Origin: Larsenimonas rhizosphaerae
GTDB lineage: Bacteria > Pseudomonadota > Gammaproteobacteria > Pseudomonadales > Halomonadaceae
Length of the DNA stretch: 64,000 nt
NCBI RefSeq assembly: GCF_023700005.1
Contig: NZ_JAMLJK010000005.1
Location: 1-64,000, forward strand
Reading direction: 5' to 3'
The position numbers and the translations under genes were made by a program. The notes under the pieces were generated by a model. The model was given only the letters and a program-made list of their open reading frames with translations. It was not told the origin of the DNA and did no database searches. Shown here piece after piece: positions 1 to 9,445 of the stretch. Each line of letters starts with the position of its first letter. The stretch's first letter is position 1.

Positions 1-171
1 CCTGTCAATGTTTTTCTTTTCGATCAATCCTGAAAATCAAAACCAAATCAGTAGGTTGCGCTACTTCAGCTGCCTGGCCGTTTGCGACGTCCCCGGCAGC
101 GGATGCGTACTTTACGCTCGCACCGCCTTGAACACAACCCCTTCGATGAAAATTAATTACCCGAAAAGCAG

Positions 172-204
172 GACCCCCGCTGTGAGTGGCTCACAGCGGG
201 GGTC
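172..204 (-). terminator. Strong hairpin terminator after the GntR gene
   Basis: A perfect 15-bp inverted repeat (172-186 and 190-204) with a 3-nt loop lies 28 bp past the stop of the GntR gene. On the minus strand it is followed by a short T-rich stretch. This looks like a rho-independent terminator and suggests the regulator is transcribed separately from whatever lies to the left. The rest of 1-231 holds no convincing gene. Confidence 0.75.
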
Positions 205-231
205 GGGCCCTACATATCGCCGTAAAAAGAT

Positions 232-957
232 TCAGATACTGTCTCTACGCCGAGAAATAGGCTCCATCTTCTGCTCGGCACGCTCAAGCGTCATGGCATA
301 ACGCTCAGCCACCAACTGCCGGGAAGCGGTAATGTGACGACGCATCAGGGTTTCGGCGAGCTCTTCATCACCTGCGGCAATCGCATCCACAATGCGGTGG
401 TGCTCGACAAAGGCGCGCTGCGGCCTTGTTCCGGTAGCGCTGTACTGCGTGCGATAAAGACGAACCAGGTAATAAAGGTCATCACATAATGTTGTCATCA
501 ACATTCGGTTGTGACTGCCTCTGACAATATGGAAATGAAAGTCCAGATCCCCTTCTCGCTGCATGTAGGCTTCATCAGGCGGAAGGTCCTGCTGGCGTTC
601 GTGTGTATCCAAAAGGCGGCGCAAGGCTTCAAGCTCTTCCTGCGTCATATGCCGCGCAGCAAGGCGTGCTGCCATGCTTTCAAGTGCTTCACGAATATCA
701 AATAATTCCAGCAGCTCACGCATCGATAACTTGACGACACGTGCCCCTACATGCGGTACGCGCTCGATCAATCGATGCGTTTCCAGGCGACGCATCGCCT
801 CACGCAGTGGCCCACGAGAAATACCATAGCTTTTGGCAAGCCCGGGCTCGGTAATACGACTGCCTGCAGGCAGATGACCACGCACGATGTCGTCCTGCAG
901 TTTCTGGAAAACGCGTTCAGCGATCGTACGAACTTCAGTAGCGGACGAAGTAGTCAT
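232..957 (-). CDS. GntR-family (FCD subfamily) transcriptional regulator
   Basis: The 241-residue protein has the FadR/GntR-FCD layout. An N-terminal winged helix-turn-helix spans about residues 12-78 and includes the recognition-helix stretch SRGPLREAMRRLE. A helical FCD ligand-binding domain follows (about 85-225), with the Asp/His positions expected of its metal site (DFHFHIV, EHHRIV, MRRHI). Family members repress catabolic operons in response to small organic acids; the effector cannot be read from sequence. It starts at ATG 957 and is followed by a terminator, so it is probably monocistronic. Its usual target would be a neighbouring operon, perhaps one left of the window. The family call is firm, the regulon is unknown. 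Confidence 0.9.
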   Translation of the reverse strand: MTTSSATEVRTIAERVFQKLQDDIVRGHLPAGSRITEPGLAKSYGISRGPLREAMRRLETHRLIERVPHVGARVVKLSMRELLELFDIREALESMAARLAARHMTQEELEALRRLLDTHERQQDLPPDEAYMQREGDLDFHFHIVRGSHNRMLMTTLCDDLYYLVRLYRTQYSATGTRPQRAFVEHHRIVDAIAAGDEELAETLMRRHITASRQLVAERYAMTLERAEQKMEPISRRRDSI

Positions 958-1031
958 GGAAGCGTGAGTTCAACCTGCTTGAGTAACAACATGGCTCTAA
1001 AGTGACAAGCCTTCATGGAGACACCATAGCA

Positions 1032-1895
1032 TCAAGGATTGTCGGCTGATATACGCCGCTCAATCAGCCCGGCCAGAAACCGTGGCTTCTGAAACGGCAG
1101 AGAGTGATCGGTATCAGGTAACTCATGAAAGGACCATCCAGTTCGAGTCTCAGCCAGATGATGGTGATAATCCTTCATGCTTTGAGGACTATTCCCCCCC
1201 ACCACACTGATGACATCGTGCTGGCAGGACAGCAGCGTCTCCCGGCAGGTTGTTGAGATGGCGGCCGTCACACAGTCAAGCGCATGTGCAAAGCCTTCAT
1301 GGCGGCGTGCAAGGCGGCGCACGGCAACCTCTTCCACACGCGAATCACGTGTTCGATGGGGTGAAATCAAATCAAGAAAATGCCCTACCCCTTCTACTGG
1401 CGACTCGCCTTCCCGGATAATCCGTGCCGCGGCGCTGTATTCATCACGAACCCTGATGGTCAAAGCCCGGTCCATCCGCTCAAGCAACGCTGGCTCGAGC
1501 AGGGTCATGTGATGTATTCGCTCACCTAGACGCGCTTTCAAAAGCATGGCCGCCAGCCCACCAAAGGAGTAACCCGCTATATCCATATCTGCTATCTGCT
1601 GCTGATCAAGCAGCTCGCTGATATCATCAATCACATCCGCCATAGAGAAGGGAACATCACGCCCCCCGGGATGCACTGTACGCCCTGCCCCGCGAAGATC
1701 GGGAATCAGCACGTCCCGGTAGCGGGAAAGATGAGGCAGCAGGCCACCCCAGCAGACAGCACCCGAGAGCCCGGCCCCATGAAGCAGCAACAGCGGCCGT
1801 GTCAGGTCACCTTCCGCTCTCACCAAGCGCTGCCAGTAAACGCATTGGTCTACGCGCGCCATCCTGCCATGTAATTGCTGCCAGCCTTTTGCCAT
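1032..1895 (-). CDS. Alpha/beta-hydrolase fold protein
   Basis: A 287-residue alpha/beta hydrolase. It shows the oxyanion-hole motif HGAGLSG near residue 39, the nucleophile elbow GYSFGG (Ser about 110), and a C-terminal DTDHSLPF that supplies the catalytic His. A lid-like helical insertion sits between strands 6 and 7. Substrate is not predictable; esterase, lipase or thioesterase are all possible. I place the start at ATG 1895, preceded by GGAAGAG eight bases upstream, rather than the upstream TTG at 1958. An ATG at 1862 is the alternative. It is divergent from pabB with about 95 bp between starts, so promoters may be shared. No link to folate synthesis is implied by sequence. Confidence 0.85.
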   Translation of the reverse strand: MAKGWQQLHGRMARVDQCVYWQRLVRAEGDLTRPLLLLHGAGLSGAVCWGGLLPHLSRYRDVLIPDLRGAGRTVHPGGRDVPFSMADVIDDISELLDQQQIADMDIAGYSFGGLAAMLLKARLGERIHHMTLLEPALLERMDRALTIRVRDEYSAAARIIREGESPVEGVGHFLDLISPHRTRDSRVEEVAVRRLARRHEGFAHALDCVTAAISTTCRETLLSCQHDVISVVGGNSPQSMKDYHHHLAETRTGWSFHELPDTDHSLPFQKPRFLAGLIERRISADNP

Positions 1896-1990
1896 ACGGA
1901 GCGCTCTTCCAGTCCATGTTCGATACGCCAGGATGGTACCATCCAGCACTCGTTTCAAGCCCAGTGCGCCCGTTCAAAACGAAGACTGCC

Positions 1991-3367
1991 ATGACACGCC
2001 AGATATTGACTACGCTGCCCTACGCAGAAACACCGCTTGATTACTTTGCAACCATCAAGGAATGCCCTGGTGCAATATTGCTCGATTCGGGAAGGCCCAA
2101 GGCTACCTCGGGGCGCTTTGACATTCTATCAAGCGACCCACGCTGCATCCTGACAGTAGACGATAGCGGCATTCACTGGAGCGGTGACGTTCCGGACGCG
2201 CTGCTGCAGGAAACAGATCCTCTGGTAGCCCAACAGGCCCTGCTGAAGCAGTTCGATATCACTACGCCGATAACCGACCTGCCCTTTACGGCGGGCCTGC
2301 TTGGCTTCTGGAGCTACGACGCCTCTCGCCTCGTCCAGCAGTCTCCTCGTCAGCAGACTCTCCCCGCCACTCCGCCCTGGGTTCGTGTGGGCTTCTATGA
2401 CTGGGCACTTGTACTGGATCATGATCTGAAAAGCGCCACACTTGTCTGCAGTACAGAAGAAACCCCGGCGCGCGTTGCACAACTGACCAGAACAACGCCC
2501 CCACCTTCAGGCCCCTTTTATTGCCGAACCCCCTTTCAGGCACAGTGGCACCGAGAGCAATACGGGGAAGCCTTTCGACGCGTACAGGACTACCTTCGCG
2601 CCGGCGATTGCTACCAGATCAATCTGACCCAGCGGTTCAGCGCCCACGTGGAAGGAGACAGCTGGCGCGCCTACTGCCAACTTCGACATGCCACGCCCAC
2701 TCCCTTTGCAGGCTATACAACATGGGAAAATGGCGCGCTGCTGTCCCTGTCCCCGGAGCGTTTTCTACAGTGCCATCACGGAGAGTTGATGGCACAGCCC
2801 ATCAAGGGTACCCGCCCTCGCGGTGAGAGCCCCACCGATGATACGGCTCAGGCCAGCGCACTCATGGAAAGCCTCAAGGACCGGGCCGAGAATGTCATGA
2901 TCGTGGACCTGCTTCGAAATGATCTAGGCCGGGTATGCACACCCGGTAGCGTGATGGTGCCTGAACTGATGGCACTACACTCGTTCCCGAATGTTCATCA
3001 TCTTGTAAGCACCGTCACTGGCACCCTGGCCCCTGAACACACTCCACTGGACGCTCTGATGGCCGCCTTTCCCGGCGGCTCGATCACCGGCGCGCCAAAG
3101 CATCGGGCCGTCGAAATCATTGATGAACTCGAACCCGTGGCACGAACGCTCTACTGCGGATCGCTGGGTTATGTCGATGTACGGGGATCGATGGATACCT
3201 CCATCATGATTCGAACAGCCGTGATTGATGGCCAGCAGATGCACTTGTGGGGCGGCGGTGGCATTGTGGCGGACTCCGATGAACAGGAGGAGTTTGATGA
3301 ATCGATCGCCAAGATCCGTCACTTGATGGCAGCCGTGGAAACATGTGCCATGGATGGAAAGCAATAA
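1991..3367 (+). CDS. pabB: Aminodeoxychorismate synthase component I
   Basis: A 458-residue chorismate-utilising enzyme. PabB, with the glutaminase PabA, converts chorismate and glutamine to 4-amino-4-deoxychorismate, the p-aminobenzoate branch of folate synthesis. The N-terminal anthranilate-synthase-I-like region is followed by the chorismate-binding domain. The latter carries PIKGTRPRG, where Lys272 matches the PabB-type nucleophile (anthranilate synthase has Ala there), and FPGGSITGAPKHRA. Length matches E. coli PabB (about 453). The reading frame stays open upstream, but ATG 1991 fits the family N-terminus. No pabA or pabC is adjacent. The Lys makes PabB much more likely than TrpE. Confidence 0.93.
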   Translation: MTRQILTTLPYAETPLDYFATIKECPGAILLDSGRPKATSGRFDILSSDPRCILTVDDSGIHWSGDVPDALLQETDPLVAQQALLKQFDITTPITDLPFTAGLLGFWSYDASRLVQQSPRQQTLPATPPWVRVGFYDWALVLDHDLKSATLVCSTEETPARVAQLTRTTPPPSGPFYCRTPFQAQWHREQYGEAFRRVQDYLRAGDCYQINLTQRFSAHVEGDSWRAYCQLRHATPTPFAGYTTWENGALLSLSPERFLQCHHGELMAQPIKGTRPRGESPTDDTAQASALMESLKDRAENVMIVDLLRNDLGRVCTPGSVMVPELMALHSFPNVHHLVSTVTGTLAPEHTPLDALMAAFPGGSITGAPKHRAVEIIDELEPVARTLYCGSLGYVDVRGSMDTSIMIRTAVIDGQQMHLWGGGGIVADSDEQEEFDESIAKIRHLMAAVETCAMDGKQ

Positions 3368-3473
3368 GCTTTGAACAGATCGATATTGGGAGAGGCCACA
3401 CTGACTTTGATAGGCTCTATGCCATCAATGGGCGCTGCACGTGGCGGCGGGCAATCACTACCGTGAGGAAAAC

Positions 3474-4088
3474 ATGGATATAGACACTATCAACGAACGC
3501 TACGGCCAGGACGCTCAGGCGCTGGTCAAATGGGCCCTCGAACAAGGTGGCACCCCCATCGTGACCACCAATTTTCGCCCGTTCGAAGCCGTCATTCTGC
3601 ACATGGTGGCGCAGGTCAAGCCAGATATCCCGGTAGTCTGGATGGATTCCGGCTACAACACCCCGGCGACCTATCAGTTTGCCGATGAAGTAACCACGGC
3701 TCTGAACCTGAACCGCGTTGTTTTTCAGCCTCGCCGCACCCGAGCGCACAGAGAAGCCATCGATGGCACTGTACCGGCGCTGGACGACCCGGCTCATGAA
3801 GCGTTCACTCATGAAGTAAAGCTGGAACCGTTCGAGCGCGCACTGCGTGAGATGGCACCCACCGTCTGGTTTACCGCTCTGCGGGCTTCAGATACCCAGC
3901 ACCGAGCCAGCATGCAGCCGGTAAGCATCAACAGCGATGGCCTGATAAAGGTTGCCCCCCTGCTACACTGGTCATCAAAGGATCTCTACGAATACCTTGT
4001 GGCGCACGACCTGCCCAACAACTTTGATTATTTCGACCCGACCAAGGGCGAGGAGACAAGGGAGTGTGGCCTGCACCTCTCACATTGA
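3474..4088 (+). CDS. cysH: Phosphoadenylyl-sulfate (PAPS) reductase
   Basis: A 204-residue PAPS reductase. It reduces PAPS to sulfite using thioredoxin in assimilatory sulfate reduction. The adenine-nucleotide hydrolase-like fold is evident (VTTNFRPF loop, WMDSGYNT). The catalytic Cys198 sits in the C-terminal ECGLH motif. The extra Cys pairs that bind a 4Fe-4S cluster in APS reductases are absent, so the substrate should be PAPS. ATG 3474 is preceded by GAGGA. It is convergent with cysB, sharing a bidirectional terminator, and a thioredoxin gene lies 2 kb away. The rest of the cys pathway is not in the window. It is short compared with E. coli CysH (244), mostly at the N-terminus. Confidence 0.93.
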   Translation: MDIDTINERYGQDAQALVKWALEQGGTPIVTTNFRPFEAVILHMVAQVKPDIPVVWMDSGYNTPATYQFADEVTTALNLNRVVFQPRRTRAHREAIDGTVPALDDPAHEAFTHEVKLEPFERALREMAPTVWFTALRASDTQHRASMQPVSINSDGLIKVAPLLHWSSKDLYEYLVAHDLPNNFDYFDPTKGEETRECGLHLSH

Positions 4089-4106
4089 TATCCTGATCAT
4101 GAGACA

Positions 4107-4140
4107 CGAAAAAGCCCGGCTGCCAAGCCGGGCTTTTTCG
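4107..4140. terminator. Bidirectional terminator between cysH and cysB
   Basis: A 14-bp perfect stem (4107-4120 with 4127-4140) encloses a 6-nt loop. An A-run on the left and a T-run on the right let it terminate transcripts from both cysH (plus) and cysB (minus). Confidence 0.9.
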
Positions 4141-4155
4141 TGAAGCTCAGACACG

Positions 4156-5205
<1,050 letters not shown>

Positions 5206-5267
5206 AAACGAGGCAGAGTAGGATACTCGGCTCGTATTGAATCCATGCCTGTTCCGGAGCCCGTTCC

Positions 5268-6047
5268 ATGGATGTAATGGACCTGTTGATGTATATACTC
5301 GCCGGCGCTGGCGTTGGCTTTGCCGTGGGGTTGTCCGGAATTGGCGGCGGGTCATTGATGACACCGTTACTGCTGCTGTTCGGTTTTCCACCCAATGTGG
5401 CTGTTGGCACGGACCTCCTTTATGCTGCCCTGACAAAGTGCAGCGGCGCCTTCAGCCACCAGAAGCAGGGACATATTGACTGGAAGGTCGTAAAACGGCT
5501 GGCCATTTCAAGTCTGCCATCGGCCGTTCTGACGGTATGGATGCTGGATTACTTTTTCGACGGCAGCCACGCCTACGGCGACCTGATTACCAGCATGCTG
5601 GGCATCATGCTGATCGTGACGGCCGGTATCCTGATCTTCAAGACGCCCCTGCAACGCTTTGCCTCACGCCAGGATGGCTGGATACAACGTCACATTCCGG
5701 GACTGACGATTGCCTCGGGACTGATCCTTGGCGTTTGCGTAACCCTGTCCTCGGTAGGAGCCGGGGTATTCGGAACGGCCATCCTGATGCTGCTTTATCC
5801 GGGGTTTCGCTCCGGCCGCATCGTGGGCACGGACATTGCTCACGCGGTACCGCTGACCCTGATTGCCGGTACGGGACACCTCTTTCTGGGGAACGTGGAC
5901 TTTGCACTGCTGGGCGCCCTGCTCATAGGGTCCATCCCGGCCATTCATCTCGGGGCACGTATGACACGCTTTCTTCCGGAAATGCTACTGCGCACCCTGT
6001 TGACCGGATTACTGCTGCTGCTGGGCATTCGTTACGCCTTTTTCTGA
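5268..6047 (+). CDS. TauE/SafE-family sulfite or organosulfonate exporter
   Basis: A 259-residue polytopic membrane protein of the TauE/SafE (DUF81) family. It has about eight hydrophobic segments and the N-terminal GLSGIGGGSLMTPLLLL motif, repeated in degenerate form as SVGAGVFGTAILMLLYPG in the second half. Characterised members export sulfite or sulfoacetate or take up C2 sulfonates. Divergence from cysB and nearness to cysH make a sulfur oxyanion, most likely sulfite overflow from CysH, a reasonable inference. The start ATG 5268 follows GGAG; ATG 5277 is an alternative. No transcriptional partner is evident downstream; trxA has its own leader. Confidence 0.88.
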   Translation: MDVMDLLMYILAGAGVGFAVGLSGIGGGSLMTPLLLLFGFPPNVAVGTDLLYAALTKCSGAFSHQKQGHIDWKVVKRLAISSLPSAVLTVWMLDYFFDGSHAYGDLITSMLGIMLIVTAGILIFKTPLQRFASRQDGWIQRHIPGLTIASGLILGVCVTLSSVGAGVFGTAILMLLYPGFRSGRIVGTDIAHAVPLTLIAGTGHLFLGNVDFALLGALLIGSIPAIHLGARMTRFLPEMLLRTLLTGLLLLLGIRYAFF

Positions 6048-6180
6048 GCAGTAACCCTTGGGTTTTTGTTTAAAGCGCCCATTTACTACCTCCACAAGGG
6101 GATGTCATTTGCCACATTATCAGGCAACCGCTACCATCCCATGCAATACTGCGACGCAGTTGACTGATCTGGAGAATCTT

Positions 6181-6504
6181 ATGAGTAATAATGTGGATGT
6201 AACTTCCGCCAACTTCGAGCAGGAAGTACTGAAATCCGACAAGCCTGTCATGCTGAAATTCTGGGCGCCGTGGTGCGGCCCCTGCAAGATGATGGCACCG
6301 GTCGTTGAAGAAGTCGCCGAAGAGAAATCCGACAGCGTCAAGGTGGTCAGCATCAATGTTGATGACGCACCCGATATTGCTGCAGAACAGGGTGTTCGCG
6401 GCGTACCGACGGTTGTCATGTTCAAGGAAGGCAATAAGGTTGCCTCTCTTGTAGGTGCTCAGTCCAAGCCGCAGCTGGTACAGTTCATCGAACAGAACGT
6501 GTAA
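6181..6504 (+). CDS. trxA: Thioredoxin
   Basis: A 107-residue classical thioredoxin with the WCGPC active site (Cys32 and Cys35) and the cis-Pro loop VRGVPTVVMF. It reduces cytoplasmic disulfides and donates electrons to ribonucleotide reductase, methionine sulfoxide reductase and PAPS reductase, the last encoded 2.1 kb upstream. ATG 6181 follows GGAGAATCTT. A rho-independent terminator follows 17 bp after the stop. The length equals E. coli TrxA. The context next to cysH and tauE is suggestive of a sulfur-assimilation neighbourhood, but the gene appears to be its own transcription unit. Confidence 0.95.
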   Translation: MSNNVDVTSANFEQEVLKSDKPVMLKFWAPWCGPCKMMAPVVEEVAEEKSDSVKVVSINVDDAPDIAAEQGVRGVPTVVMFKEGNKVASLVGAQSKPQLVQFIEQNV

Positions 6505-6521
6505 GCCAGACGGTCGTTATA

Positions 6522-6549
6522 AAAAAACCCACCTTCCGGTGGGTTTTTT
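6522..6549 (+). terminator. Terminator after trxA
   Basis: A 12-bp stem (6522-6533 with 6538-6549), loop TTCC, with a terminal T6. It is also symmetric enough to serve the convergent AI-2E permease gene that ends at 6560. Confidence 0.9.
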
Positions 6550-6559
6550 CATGGGCGCC

Positions 6560-7636
6560 CTATTCTGTCTGCGCTTCTCGTATTTTTTTTCGGCGCCGTC
6601 GCGTTGGCCCGATCATGACAGACAGCCACCGGGTATCCGGATGACTATCAAGGGCAATCTTGAGCGACATGGTCAGCGGTACTGACAGGAACATGCCTAC
6701 CGGCCCCAGTATCCACCCCCAGACGACCAGAGACAGAAAGGCGACCAGCGTAGACATGCCCAGTGTCTGGCCCATCACTCGTGGCTCGACAAAGTTGCCC
6801 AGAATAAAGTTGATGCAGGCATAAGCTCCTCCCAGCATCGCCGCCTTGATAACCCCGCCTTCAGGCATCACCAGCGTCAGCAGTACCGCTGGAATCGCCG
6901 CCAGAATCGAGCCAATGTTGGGGATGTAGTTCAGCAGAAACGCCATGACTCCCCAAAGGAAAGCAAACTGAACCCCCAGTAACACACAAGCCAGTGAGAC
7001 CAGCAGGCCGGTGACCAGGCTGATTACCGTCTTCACAACCAGATACCGCTGAAGTGTCAGTGAAAATTGCGTAAATCGCCGCATGCTTGCTTCAGGCTGG
7101 TCAAGTGCCAGCTCAAGCTTTTTGGGAAAATCGAGGGTTTCATAAAGCACAAAGACAATCAGCAGAAAAACGATCAATGTCTGTGAAAGCGCGCTGCCTA
7201 CCCCACCCAGCAGCATGGGCATCAACCCGGTAATCTTGTCCGGATCAAAGAAGTTTTCAGCCGAATGTCTGCTGACCGGAAGTCCCACACCTGCAAGCCA
7301 GTCAAGCGTTGAACCATAATAGGACTTGAGCTTGACCTCCATGTCCGGCAACTGATCAATAAAGGCATTGAGGTGGGAGGCAATCAAGGTACCAAAGGCC
7401 GCCATCAGGATAGCCAGACAGGCCAGAACCAAACACACGGAAGGCGTTACCGGTAGCCCCTTGCCATGCAGCCAGCTGACAGGGCGAGAGCACAAAACGG
7501 CAATGAATACCGATAGCAGGACGGGAACAACAAGGTCAGCCCCCACCTTCAGGCCGGTGATGATGATCACCAGCGAGGCCAGTGTCACTACCAGGTGATA
7601 GGGATAGTGGCGTTCGGAGTGTTCTCTGTCTTCCAT
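6560..7636 (-). CDS. AI-2E transporter (PerM/YdiK) family permease
   Basis: A 358-residue integral membrane protein of the AI-2E transporter family (PerM, YdiK, YhhT). Roughly eight transmembrane segments are visible. The family signatures are also present: NYIPNIGSILAAIP, then the C-terminal GNFVEPRVMGQTLGMSTLVAF. Family members have been linked to AI-2 export and, in other branches, to Na+/H+ exchange, so substrate is not predictable; in a halophile an ion-exchange role is possible. The C-terminus ends in a basic cytoplasmic tail (TRRRRKKIREAQTE). It is monocistronic, ATG 7636. The 127-bp gap to the next gene holds nothing I recognise. Confidence 0.88.
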   Translation of the reverse strand: MEDREHSERHYPYHLVVTLASLVIIITGLKVGADLVVPVLLSVFIAVLCSRPVSWLHGKGLPVTPSVCLVLACLAILMAAFGTLIASHLNAFIDQLPDMEVKLKSYYGSTLDWLAGVGLPVSRHSAENFFDPDKITGLMPMLLGGVGSALSQTLIVFLLIVFVLYETLDFPKKLELALDQPEASMRRFTQFSLTLQRYLVVKTVISLVTGLLVSLACVLLGVQFAFLWGVMAFLLNYIPNIGSILAAIPAVLLTLVMPEGGVIKAAMLGGAYACINFILGNFVEPRVMGQTLGMSTLVAFLSLVVWGWILGPVGMFLSVPLTMSLKIALDSHPDTRWLSVMIGPTRRRRKKIREAQTE

Positions 7637-7764
7637 GACAAGGTCCTTGAAAGTATAAAAAGCAGGCGAAGGGTATCAGATGCCCAGGCTGCGCAAGGCG
7701 CCAACGAGCCGACAGGCCTTGTCATCGAAAAAAAAGTGGAGGGACGGCACCGCTTGCCGATTAC

Positions 7765-8271
7765 TCAGCGAGAATAGCCTGCATCGAATCGTTGCAGTTC
7801 AAGAAGATCCACCAGAGGCTGAAACTCGTCGCGGTTACGGTCATTCATGTCCATTAACGTGCGGTGAGCATCAAGTATACGCTCACGAAGCCCCTCTTCG
7901 TCCACCTTCACAACCGGCAGATCATACAGCGGGCCAACATTGGGAGGCGGTGCCTCACTGAGCGTAACGTACTGCCCGAACCCCATGACCTCGAACATGC
8001 GAAGCACATCAGGATGGCTGGCAATGACCACCGGCTGACGGTTCAGGCGCGCCTTTATGGCAAGCGCGATCTTGGCCAGAAACCCGAGCGATGTCGAATC
8101 AAGATTAACGACATCGCGCAGATCGATAATCACATCCTCAAGATCCGTCAATCCCGCAAGCGCCGACACCTGCTGATCCAGAGTAGCGCACAGGGTCAGC
8201 CGAACGTCACCGGCCAGCTTGAGGATAAAGACATGATCTACATAGGCGGCTTGAATGCGTGCCTCAGTCAT
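7765..8271 (-). CDS. STAS-domain protein with C-terminal extension (HsbA-like)
   Basis: A 168-residue protein. Residues about 8-105 form a STAS domain with the phosphorylation loop NLDSTSLGFLAK (Ser59 or Ser61). A roughly 60-residue helical tail rich in Asp, Glu and Arg follows and is not part of the standard STAS fold. STAS antagonists bind anti-sigma or partner kinases depending on their phosphorylation state. The start ATG 8271 overlaps the stop of the upstream phosphatase gene by 8 bp (ATGACTGA), so the two are translationally coupled. The pair resembles the Pseudomonas HsbR-HsbA module controlling FlgM and surface-attachment decisions; this homology is by architecture only. Confidence 0.8.
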   Translation of the reverse strand: MTEARIQAAYVDHVFILKLAGDVRLTLCATLDQQVSALAGLTDLEDVIIDLRDVVNLDSTSLGFLAKIALAIKARLNRQPVVIASHPDVLRMFEVMGFGQYVTLSEAPPPNVGPLYDLPVVKVDEEGLRERILDAHRTLMDMNDRNRDEFQPLVDLLELQRFDAGYSR

Positions 8272-9406
8272 CGTGAAAACCACTCAGCATCATGATCGTC
8301 AAATCGTCAGGAAGAGCATCCCCGAGCACCAGTGACCCCTTGAGGTCGGCAATGGTCGCGGACTGTGCCACTCGCTGACGCAGCATTTCAACCTTTTCAT
8401 CAAGAGTATCGGCATGAAGACAATCAAATACACCATCAGAGCATAACCAGAGACTGAACTCGCCTGCCAACTGGCGCTTGAAAACCGGGAAGTTGACACC
8501 GGGGAACAAACCGATGGGCGGCCCTTCTCCCTCCAGTACGCTGACCGATGCCTCTTCCTTTAGAAAGGGCATGGGCATCTGGGCACCAAGCGCGTAATAC
8601 AGGGCATGATCTCGCCGGTCAATCATACCGACCAGCACGGAAGCATGCTTGCCAACCCCGGTCTCAAGGAGGTTGAAGTTCAGACTATCAAGCATCGCAG
8701 GCAGCAGGGCTTCAGGACGCTCACCATCCCAGGCAGCGATCGAACGCTGAATGAGCGACTTGATCAATACGGTCACAAACGCTGACGAGGCACCATGCCC
8801 AGAAACATCGATAAAGCTGAACAGACTGTAATGCTCACCCAGACGCCGATAATCAAGGAAGTCGCCGGACAGGTACAGTGACGGCGCCAGCCAGTAGCTG
8901 GCTGACACGCTATTGAGCTGCGCAGGCGACAACGGCAACAGTTTACGCTGGATCTGGCCGCCGGCGTACAGGTCTTCACGCAACAGGGTCAGGTGAGTCT
9001 GAAGCTGCTCGTTCAGTGTCTCAAGCCGGTCCCGATCGCGAACGCTGGCACGGCGAAGCTCGAGGTTATCCAGCGCACGCTGCACCAGACGCAGAAAAAG
9101 CGTCTGATTGGCCATGGGGTCAATCAGATAATCCTCCACGCCTGCATCAATGGCGGTCACCACATCGACGTGATCGTAATACCGCTCACTGACGGCAAGC
9201 GTTGGATAAAGCTGTGCAACTTCATCCCACTGACGCCCCTCCAGTGCCGTGACATGCACCACGATCAGGGACAGTCGTCGACTCAGGCCTGCCACATCAT
9301 CCAGCGGAAGGGGCTCGAATCCCTCACGTATCAGCAACTCCACGAGCTGGTTACGCAAGGGGCCTGGACGGTCCACAACGCCGATCAACGGGCGGGATGC
9401 CATCAT
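8264..9406 (-). CDS. SpoIIE/PP2C phosphatase with degenerate receiver domain (HsbR/RssB-like)
   Basis: A 380-residue two-domain protein. Residues 1-120 resemble a receiver, but the strand that should end in the phospho-accepting Asp reads LIVVHVTAL, so it looks unable to be phosphorylated there. A coiled-coil linker (about 125-155) leads to a PP2C/SpoIIE phosphatase with the metal-binding residues SGDFLDY, IDVSGHGASSAF and LPDDLTIMML intact. The likely substrate is the phosphorylated STAS protein encoded immediately downstream in an overlapping gene. The start is ATG 9406; an in-frame ATG at 9403 is equally possible. No associated histidine kinase or anti-sigma gene is adjacent. Partner assignment rests on gene overlap. 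Confidence 0.82.
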   Translation of the reverse strand: MMASRPLIGVVDRPGPLRNQLVELLIREGFEPLPLDDVAGLSRRLSLIVVHVTALEGRQWDEVAQLYPTLAVSERYYDHVDVVTAIDAGVEDYLIDPMANQTLFLRLVQRALDNLELRRASVRDRDRLETLNEQLQTHLTLLREDLYAGGQIQRKLLPLSPAQLNSVSASYWLAPSLYLSGDFLDYRRLGEHYSLFSFIDVSGHGASSAFVTVLIKSLIQRSIAAWDGERPEALLPAMLDSLNFNLLETGVGKHASVLVGMIDRRDHALYYALGAQMPMPFLKEEASVSVLEGEGPPIGLFPGVNFPVFKRQLAGEFSLWLCSDGVFDCLHADTLDEKVEMLRQRVAQSATIADLKGSLVLGDALPDDLTIMMLSGFHDD

Positions 9407-9445
9407 GAGTGTCCGGTACCGATGAACATGCGCAGCAACACTGAA

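Noticed and set aside
1799-1990. Upstream extension of the pabB reading frame
   Set aside because: It overlaps the divergent hydrolase gene and adds residues absent from the PabB family; ATG 1991 gives the normal N-terminus.
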